Source: Raphanus sativus
Taxonomy: Eukaryota; Streptophyta; Magnoliopsida; Brassicales; Brassicaceae
NCBI RefSeq assembly: GCF_000801105.2
Contig: NC_079518.1
Coordinates: forward strand, 23,354,800-23,418,799
DNA: 64,000 nt
Direction: 5' to 3'
Positions 55,912 to 64,000 of the stretch are shown in pieces (positions within the stretch are counted from its first letter, which is position 1; each line of letters begins with the position of its first letter). Below the pieces are notes generated by a model. That model ran no database searches and was not told where the DNA came from. It saw only the letters and a list, made by a program, of their open reading frames with translations. The position numbers and the translations under genes are program-made.

Positions 55912-56626
55912 CTGAACAAACACACAAAACTCACAGTTGATTCTCCTCTATATACCTACCAAGTGAGAAGATATATACCTACCAAGTGAGAAGATATGAA
56001 TCAACGAAGTTAAAACACAAACCTTCTTGTCAGAACAAAATGGTATTATGATTGTTTTTAAGACAATGATTTGTTCTTCTTAGTCAACGAGAAGGAAAAA
56101 AAATGAAAAAATGAAAAACTGAAATCGAGGGAGATATAGCTTACGAAGAAAGAACTAACATTTGGAGAGGAGAGTCACGCTTGCACTGACCTGTGACACA
56201 AGACTTCAACTCTTTCACTCCACTCCTTCACGCTTACAATGACCTGTGACACACAAGCTTCAGACACAGAGCACAAATCAAGAACATTGTGATTCATAGG
56301 ATTCCTGACAAAACAAAGACAGAAACAAAAATATTAATCAACAGACAGAAAACGAAGAAACAAACTTGCAACAAACAAATCGAAACAAACTTGCAACAAA
56401 CAAATCGAAATTGATCCATCCATCTTAAGACACAACAAAAAGTTTAATACTTTTGAAGAATCGATCGATCGAACACCAGAAACTAATCAAAATATTAATC
56501 TATCTGCTGGATGACACAACAAAAAAATTAATCTATCTTAAAACACAACAGAAACCTCTGAATCGATCGATCAAACACCAAAAACAAATCAAATATTAAT
56601 ATTTGAACTTCTGAATCAGAAGCTTT

Positions 56627-56842
<216 letters not shown>

Positions 56843-57136
56843 ACCGAGAGAGAGCGAGAGAGAAACAGAGCCGTCGTCGATAAGATACACCGACGGAGAC
56901 GTCGCCGCCGTCATGATCCACCGAAGGAGACGGCGAATTGTCGAGAGAGAGAGAGAGAGAGCTTTCGAGAGAGAGAGTTGAATGCGTTTTACGCGTAACC
57001 GATCCGAGCGCCTATCATGACTCGACGCGTGGCACGAAGAGGCCCGCCTTCACGGTCTTTATGCAAGAGGCGTGCCTTCGCTTTCCCTCATTTTTTATTT
57101 ATTTTTATTTGATTTAATGCTAAGAGGTGTCTTTAG

Positions 57137-57968
57137 AGACACATTAAGAGTTATTCTTAGGTTCACCTCTAGAGTGAATCTAGAGGTTCACCCAACCAAT
57201 AGGAATCATTCATTTTATAATTGATATCTTTTAAAAAAAAGGAAACAAAATATTGTCAAGTTATATTATGTTTTTAAAATAAAATAAAAATAAAAATAAT
57301 AATAGTTACAAAAAAAATGATTTTAAAAAAAAATTTAACATCATCAAAAAAAATAAACCGTAAACCCTAAATCATAAATCCTAAAGCCTTGAGTATACCC
57401 TAAACCCCTGGGTATATGCTAAACCCTTAAGTATACCCTAAACCTTTAGGTATACGCTAAATCCTTGGGTATACGCTAAACCCTTAGATAATCTTAAACT
57501 CTAAACCCTAAACTCTAGTATAGCAAAAAAAAATAGATATTTTAACGGCATCATCAAAATACTAAACCCTAAATCTTAAACTCTAAATCCTAAACATTTG
57601 GGTAAATCATAAACACTTGGATAATCCTAAATTTTAAATAAAAAACACTAAACACTAAAACAATAAATCTTAAAAATACTAAACCCTTAATCTCAATCTC
57701 TAAACTCTTTTTAGGATTAAGGATTTAGTATTTTTAAGATTTAGTGTTTTGATGACAGAGTTAAAATATTATTAATTTTTTTTTGCATATATTACTATTT
57801 TTATTTATTTTTAATATTTTTTATTTTAAAATATAATACAACTTGATAATATTTTGTTTTCCTTTTTAAAAATATAAATTATGAAATAAGTGATTTCTAT
57901 TGGTTGGGTGAACCTCTAAATTCACTCTAGGGGTGAACCCAAAAATAAGTCCACCGTTAATCATGCTC
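57137..57968. mobile_element. Fold-back MITE with long inverted arms
   Basis: The left arm (about 57150-57330, GGTTCACCTCTAGAGTGAAT) and right arm (about 57770-57950, reverse complement) pair over roughly 170 bp. The middle holds degenerate telomere-like CCCTAAA words (57360-57710). No coding sequence. Confidence 0.6.
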
Positions 57969-58052
57969 TAAAGATACGTTGTTTGCGTTAATAGTGTTTG
58001 TTGAGTTGAGTACATCTGTACATGTTGTTACACACACCACATATTAATAATA

Positions 58053-58056
58053 CTAG
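58053..58056 (-). mobile_element. Helitron 3' terminus (minus strand)
   Basis: On the minus strand, the hairpin CCCGCACAGGGTGCGGG, then TCGGTCACCTAG before host T. The body would extend rightwards and could include the RepHel remnant at 59222-59600, but the 5' end was not located. Confidence 0.6.
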
Positions 58057-58199
58057 GTGACCGACCCGCACCCTGTGCGGGTATAAAAATATTATATAAT
58101 ATCGGTTGAGTTCAAATGTAAGAGAAGGTGGAACAAGTGAGAGTTTCAATGCTGAGACATGATTTGCGCAAATCTCCAAGATGCAGTAAGGGTGGAATT

Positions 58200-58845
58200 C
58201 GTTACTTTTTCGGTTCGGTTGGTTTGTTTAGTTCGATTTTAATATTTTTTTCAACTGAAGTAAACCATATTTAGTCTAGTTCGGTGTGCTTTATGTCCAG
58301 TTTAGTTTATATTCGGTTCGGTTTGTTTTTTTTGATCGGTTTAATTAGGCTCTTTGTCGCTTAATTTTTTAAAAGAAAAATTATGTTTTAAAACATAAAT
58401 TATGTACACATAAATTATGTGAACTAAATTCAATATAAAACTGAAACAAAAACTTAAAAAGTCACAAAAAGTATATAAGAATAAAACAAATGAATGTTAA
58501 CTAAAGTAAAAAAGATATCAACATCGTTAGTATGTTTTAATAAAAGTTAACTAATAAAAAAAACAAATGTAAGAAAAATATACAGGAAATAGTGATGTAT
58601 TAAAAAAATGTGATAAAAATCTCATAGGTATCACAATCCCATAGAAACCTGAAAAGAAAATGTGATAAAATTTTTAAATATAATTCATAAGTAATATAAA
58701 ATAAGAAGAACAATTATGAATTAAAAAAATCCCATAGAAACCTGCAAAAAATTGTCAAATTTTGTTAGCAATTGTACAATATAAAATAATTCGATATTAT
58801 ACAATATTTTTATACAATATTTTTTTGGATATACCGTAAACACTA
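58200..58845. other. AT-rich DNA with TTCGGTT words
   Basis: Degenerate GGTTCGGTT repeats (58215-58345), then A-rich sequence with two copies of a CCCATAGAAACCTG phrase (58638, 58729). No gene seen. Confidence 0.4.
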
Positions 58846-58846
58846 A

Positions 58847-58848
<2 letters not shown>

Positions 58849-58888
<40 letters not shown>

Positions 58889-59030
58889 CTCTCTCCCCCC
58901 TCTCTCTCCCCCTCTCTCTCCCCCTCTCTCTCTCTCCCTCTCTCTCTCCCCTCTCATCCTCCCCTCCGCCCTCCTCCCTCCTCCCTCCGCCATCCCTCCT
59001 CTCTCCCTCCCTCCCTCTCCCTCTCTCTGC

Positions 59031-59066
<36 letters not shown>

Positions 59067-59069
59067 CTC
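58849..59069. repeat. Polypyrimidine low-complexity tract, about 220 bp
   Basis: CT dinucleotides interspersed with CCCTCT and CCTCC blocks on the plus strand. The apparent Arg/Glu-rich frame on the other strand is a by-product. Confidence 0.95.
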
Positions 59070-59221
59070 ACCTATTAATAGTGAGAAAAATATCTTTATT
59101 ATTGATTTATATCATTACAATATCGCGAATTCTACAAAAGTAAACAAAAATTTAATTAATAGAAAATCTAACAAAAGCCACAGCTTAACCAATAGAAGAG
59201 TATACTATTGATAACACATTT

Positions 59222-59600
59222 CAAAACTTAAACAACGTCAATGAGCTTCCGATTCAAACGCATGATTGATTCAATCTCCTCCAAAGATAAACTCTTAATT
59301 TGATCTTCTGATAAACACAAGCCTGAAAGAACATGTAAAAGTTAATTTGATCTATTAACATTTTTTTTTGATAAAAACATAAGCTAACTTGGTTTATCCG
59401 TACCTTTTCTTTGGTTGCATAATATATCTTGTGAGTTTTTCCCAAGTAGCAATTGCAAACGTTTTCTGGATTTGTGATACTATGTGTTAGCAATAGGATA
59501 CAAAACAACTTGCGTAGATCTTTTTTGCTGATGCCCAATAACATGCTTCTTTAATAGTTTCAATATTTTCTTCATCATCGTCCTTCCGGATAACAGAAGA
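59222..59600 (-). pseudogene. Helitron RepHel helicase C-terminal remnant
   Basis: On the minus strand: DDEENIETIKEACYWASAKK, then in another frame DLRKLFCILLLTHSITNPEN, and after an intron-like interruption CLSEDQIKSLSLEEIESIM and a stop. This order matches the region before the Pif1-like helicase domain of plant Helitron proteins (family pattern DDDEEYI..I.EAS.WA...LR.LFV.ML, then L..EEQI...L.EIE). Frameshifts make it dead. A minus-strand Helitron end lies about 1.2 kb away at 58053. Confidence 0.6.
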
Positions 59601-59683
59601 ATTTATATTTTTTTCTAAAAAATGTCATTAGATTAAGTTTTGAAAATAATAAGCAACTTTAAATGTAGACCATAAAAAATGTA

Positions 59684-59728
<45 letters not shown>

Positions 59729-60340
59729 CAACAGTGTTGATATGGTTGCACGATAAGTTAGTATCAAATATTATATTCGTACAATTTATTACATTTTTTA
59801 TTGCTATCTAGATTTTTTTGAATTTAATGTGTTAACATAAATCATTTTTAATTATTACCAATCAATCTTTTGAATTAAATATGATGAATATATGTTACGT
59901 GATGTTGCAATCATCATTAATGTGATAAATATGGACATATTTTTCAGTCAAGGCAAATTGTGAGAACTAAATAATAAACAAGTAATAATATAACTGTTAA
60001 ATGACATAGTGTTGATCTTCAAGACTACTGTCATGATCTTCTTGGCTTTTTCTTTTAGACAAAGGAGTTCCTGAAAAATCAAAGAACCTGAGGAAATATC
60101 ACCTAATGACTGCAACATCATGACCTGCAAAAGAAAAGGTTCATCTCATTAGTATGCTATTGTAACTATAAATAATAAGCAATTATAAAGTATAATACAT
60201 GTTTAGAAGGAAAAGCAGAAAATATTAATTTTTCATAATAAATATTTAAATTGAATAAAGAAAGTTATTAAATCTACAATATCATAAGCTGATTTGAATT
60301 AAATATTACTCTTCTTGCGCAAGTTAGATTTATTTAAAAT
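59601..60340. other. AT-rich DNA with an (AT)n microsatellite
   Basis: (AT)n at about 59689-59721. A minus-strand frame at 59948-60130 (SLGDISSGSLIFQELLCLKE) has no recognised family; it could belong to the decayed Helitron. Confidence 0.35.
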
Positions 60341-60349
60341 ATTCTTTAA

Positions 60350-60640
60350 TAAATTCTCAATAAATCTTACTCATAAGGTAATTTTATTTTTGGAATATCT
60401 TGTTGATAAAGCTAAAGGAGAACATCTCGTGAATAGATTGCACCAGAATTTTGGTTGACAAGTATCACCATAAATATTAAGTTTTAAATGCATGATTTTT
60501 GGAGAGAAAAATTTTTGTCAATTAATTTCGTTTCTCTGACATCTAAAATATTTAGTAGGTATTTAATGAATTAAACACAGAAAGAGTCTCAAAAAGATGT
60601 TCTTTGAATCGAGAAAACACAAAAGGTAAGTAAAATGCTA
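60350..60640. repeat. Diverged duplicate A of a 270-bp sequence (Helitron-empty)
   Basis: Matches 62385-62427 plus 63075-63310 at roughly 85-90 percent by eye. At 60405-60415 it reads GGAATATCTTGTTGAT without insertion, where the second copy carries a Helitron. Confidence 0.75.
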
Positions 60641-60746
60641 GACTTTACTAAAATATTTAACTTTCACAATAAGCTATGTTCCAGAATATTCTCAAATTAA
60701 CTTTAAAATTTATCTACCTATAAGTTAGGATTATTTATGGAATATA

Positions 60747-61624
60747 TCTTATATTATTAAAACAGAAGTACAAATATAAAATATCCCTAAGTTTTCAAAC
60801 TTGTTTACAATGACATGCCACTGAAGTAATTAAATGAATCTATCTTTAATGAATCATTTTTTTTCCTATTTATTAAACTATTTCCTAAATCAAACTTAAC
60901 TTAATTTTCGTATTTAATATATTTCCTTAAACCAATTAACTAATTTTTAGGGATATTCAAATTTAATATCGATTTTAACTATATAAAACTTGGATAATGT
61001 TACCATTAATTATTTTGAACAAAAATCAAGTTTAAATTAGATATTAAACAATATTATGAATATTCCTAAAATATATGTTTAACTTAGCATTAATTATTGA
61101 ACAATAAAATTTATATATGCTAAGATTTAAATATCTTTAAACAACTTATAGAACAATATGAAATATTTGTAAGTGAATATTATTTTTAATATAATTTAAT
61201 CTCACTTAAGATTATATATATTTCAAAAATTTCTAACATATACGTTTAATCATTTCAGTTACTATAAATTATTTTCAACAAGAAAATTTAAATATCTTTG
61301 TATAACAATGTTTAATGTTTATAACCAAATATTTTTTCTAATGTATCTAAACCTCACCGTAATATCTGATCAAAATATTTAAAATTTTTATTACATTTGA
61401 AAAATAATTTCATGTTAAAAAGAAATATTATTCAAACATATCAATAGGTCAATATTTTGTCAAAAGTTTAGTAGCGGGCACGGCTCACTATTTTCTTTGT
61501 TGTATTTATAAAATATTTAAAATATGATAAATATTTAAAATATAAACTAATAAACATTTAAATAATATTCATTTATATAAAAATGAAAATAACAATCCGT
61601 GCGGACGCACGGGTCAAGCTCTAG
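60747..61624 (+). mobile_element. Non-autonomous Helitron, 878 bp
   Basis: Starts TCTTATATTATTAAAACAG after host A; ends with the hairpin CCGTGCGGACGCACGG and GTCAAGCTCTAG before host T. The interior is AT-rich with no open frame. Confidence 0.7.
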
Positions 61625-62384
61625 TTGTTATTAAAATTACATTTTTAAAAATAAAAAAAGAGAATATATCGGGAATAGTTTACACTAATGATTTAATTTA
61701 AAAATATTACCCTTACAATTTAAATATTAAAGCATGAGATTAGGAAATAAGATATTATTTCAGTAGAGAAAATACCATCCTACTAATATTTTAAAAATAT
61801 AATGTGATTATCCAATTTTGATGTACAATAGAGAAAATACCATTCTAAAGCGCACATCTTTTGCAGGACCGAATGGTGAACTCTTAGAGGTCTGAAATAT
61901 AATTCTAAACCAAAAAACAATATGTATATATATAAGCTTATAATTCTAAACAATAATATAATTCTACTAATAAAAAAAAGTATTCGCAACACAAAAAAGA
62001 TGCTATTGAAATGATATAACTGAGAGATGTTATCAAATTGAGTAAACTTTTTTTTACCAGATTGAGGAACAAAGATGTTATCGAAATGATATATCAAAGA
62101 GGTGTACAATCAAATCGATATATAGCTTCAGTGGATAAATCGTCATAATAAAGTATCTGCATATAAACCAAAGAAAAATCAGCTCTCATGAAATATAAAA
62201 GCTTAATGTTCTAAAATAAGAAAAAAAAAAATTCAGAACATTATTAACATTAAAAGTTCAGAATACAAAGTTCAATGATTTCGTTTCTTCTACTGTGGAT
62301 GTCTTATTTATAGTAAATTGATGGACGCTTCTCATTGATTTAGCTTGCATGATAAGCTAAGAAGTATAATTTTTTAATAAATTC
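61625..62384. other. AT-rich DNA, no gene seen
   Basis: Contains a repeated phrase (GAGAAAATACCAT...CTA near 61768 and 61830, and GAAATGATAT near 62010 and 62085). No frame with a recognised family. Confidence 0.4.
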
Positions 62385-62427
62385 TCAATAAATCTTATAT
62401 TTATAACGCAATATTATTTTTGGAATA

Positions 62428-63074
62428 TCTATCTTATTAAAACAGAAACATTATGTTGGACCTAACATTTATTTTGTAAGTTTTTAAATTAAATACACTT
62501 TTATACTTTATAGTTAAACCTACATTAAATCACTAATGTTCCTTTCTTTATACTACTATCCATGTTTCCAAACAATATATTTATTTCTTTATACTACTAT
62601 CAATGTTTCCAAACAATATATTTTTATACTACTATCAATGTTTCCAAACAATACAATAATTAATCTTAGTTATTTTATATATATCATTTTCTCTTTAAAA
62701 TTTTGTAGAAACGTTATAATTTCATAAATTGAAAAATAATAAACTTTAAAATTTGGATTATAAGATTACAAATTATGAAACTATTACAATTTAAATCCAA
62801 TTAGATTACATATCGATCATCCATCAGTTCAATCGGTTAGTTTCGGGTTTTAGTGATTTTTTTAATATGTATATTTTAAAAACCTAAATTGAATTGTCAG
62901 ATCTCCGGATTAACCGGTATAATCACAATCGGGTTGAATTTAAAAACACTGATTTAAATGCAAAAATATTTTAAATACACACTCTTTAAAAATTACCAAA
63001 ATATTTGTTAAATTATTAGTGAAATTTTTCATCGTAAAATATTCCGCGCTTCCAAAGCGCGGGTCAAAATCTAG
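62428..63074 (+). mobile_element. Non-autonomous Helitron, 647 bp, with known empty site
   Basis: Starts TCTATCTTATTAAAACAG and ends CCGCGCTTCCAAAGCGCGG, GTCAAAATCTAG. Same family as 16911-17556. It sits exactly between A62427 and T63075; the diverged copy at about 60410 lacks it, confirming both ends. Confidence 0.85.
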
Positions 63075-63310
63075 TCTTCTTGATAAAGCTAAAGGAGAAT
63101 ATCTCGTGAATAGATTGTACAAGAATTTTGGTTGACAAGTCTCGCCATAAATATTAAGTTTTAAACGCATGATTTTAGTAGAGAAAATATCTTGTCAATT
63201 AATTTTGTTTCTCTGAGATCTAAAATATTTAGTGAGTATTTAATGAGTTAAACACAGAAATGATCGCAAAAAGATGTTCTTTGAATCGAGAAAACACAAA
63301 AGTTAAGTAT
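63075..63310. repeat. Diverged duplicate B (right part, after the Helitron)
   Basis: Continuation of the sequence shared with 60410-60640 (GATAAAGCTAAAGGAGAATA, ATGTTCTTTGAATCGAG). Confidence 0.75.
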
Positions 63311-64000
63311 TAAAGTGATTTCGTTTTTAGTAATGTCGATGATTAAAATAAATCGAAAAATAAATTCTAAAAAATCAATCAATAAGATCAACAGAATTCT
63401 TTCCATTTGTAATAAGGAAACTAATTATTACATGTATTAACTAATATTTTTGCGCGAGTAATGTTAATAGGGGAATTAAATTATTTTTTCCTTTTCAATT
63501 AGTATTCAATGTTACTTTCCTTTTATAGGGGGATCAATGAATTAAAATAAATTATTTGATTTGATAAAATGACTTTATATTCTTATATATCTATAGACTA
63601 CATAAAATAATAAACCAAAATATTTATTTGAATTGATAAAATGACTTTATATACCATATTTTCGACAATTAGTTACCATAAATAGTTATTAATAATATTA
63701 TGTAAACCATTTGGAATCTAAAATATTTATTTGAATTAATAAAATGGCTTTATATCATACTTTCGACAATTAGTTACCATAAATAGTTATAAATAATATT
63801 ATGTAACTCATTTGAAAAGTGATGTTAATTGGTCATTAAATTATTTTTTTCCTTGCAATTAGTATTCAATGGTACTTTTCTATTATAGTGGGATCGATGA
63901 ATTAAATGATATATCGAAATTACAAAATAAGGTAAGTATTTAGAGGGCTTCCCTTTTTAGTAGTGTCGATGGAAAAAATAAATCAAAAAGAAATTCTAAA
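63311..64000. repeat. Diverged direct repeats at the right edge
   Basis: TTTTCGACAATTAGTTACC-type units recur at about 63658 and 63763. CAATTAGTATTCAATG recurs at about 63498 and 63857. TAGT-ATGTCGATG followed by AAATAAATC recurs at about 63330 and 63960. This suggests an old duplication at several scales. No gene recognised. Confidence 0.5.

Noticed and set aside
57360..57720. Interstitial telomere from CCCTAAA words
   Set aside because: The words are degenerate and irregular and lie within the loop of a fold-back MITE.
58721..59071. Arg/Glu-rich protein on the minus strand
   Set aside because: It is a translation of the polypyrimidine tract and neighbouring AT-rich DNA.

Overview
The window is plant nuclear DNA, almost certainly from the Brassicaceae (Brassica/Raphanus-like). 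The evidence is a CIPK17-type kinase gene whose exon structure and motifs follow the Arabidopsis family, a PR-1 gene very close to Arabidopsis PR1, AT-rich intergenic DNA, and dense Copia, LINE, Helitron and MITE insertions. No bacterial or organellar features were seen. Two runs of exactly 100 N (20331-20430 and 44030-44129) show that it is a scaffold built from contigs.

Layout. 1-5062: a degenerate Ty1/Copia element on the minus strand, with short LTRs and only RNase H remnants of pol. 5599-6263: a two-exon NYN (PIN-like nuclease) gene, plus strand. 6837-13782: a minus-strand CIPK17-like kinase gene of 11 exons, convergent with the NYN gene. Its second intron is 4.65 kb long and packed with Helitrons and a MITE, and exon 7 carries a 1-nt frameshift. 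13783-15884: upstream DNA and AT-rich inverted repeats. 15885-20330 and 22916-27360: two nearly identical 4.45-kb blocks (local repeats, a 646-bp Helitron, a MITE-bearing mosaic) either side of gap 1, separated by a DYRK-type kinase pseudogene fragment. 27361-30300: chimeric gene-fragment DNA, including a DUF1068 exon piece. 30301-30847: Helitron. 31262-34715: 5'-truncated LINE with a long intact ORF, poly(A) tail and 14-bp target duplication.

34970-37710 is a degraded second copy of the NYN/CIPK17 region: an open second NYN gene and a broken CIPK17 3' half. Into its remaining intron-like DNA two Copia elements have inserted. One is young, plus strand, with equal 249-bp LTRs (37716-49008) and is artificially lengthened by an unmerged contig overlap at gap 2. 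The other is older, minus strand, with 233-bp LTRs (49076-53762). About 110 bp beyond the second lies a PR-1 gene (53880-54368) whose expected ATG reads ATA. 55369-57968 looks like a Harbinger-type element carrying a cyclin B exon and a 211-bp (GA)n tract. 58053-64000 is Helitron-rich, with a RepHel helicase remnant, an 878-bp and a 647-bp Helitron, and diverged duplicated AT-rich DNA.

There is no operon-like cooperation between the genes. The host genes (NYN, CIPK17, PR-1) are independent, and most of the structure reflects segmental duplication, transposon insertion and assembly duplication. I see no convincing new biological system. The most useful observations are the false duplication at gap 2, the precise empty sites of two Helitrons, and the damage in CIPK17 and PR-1.
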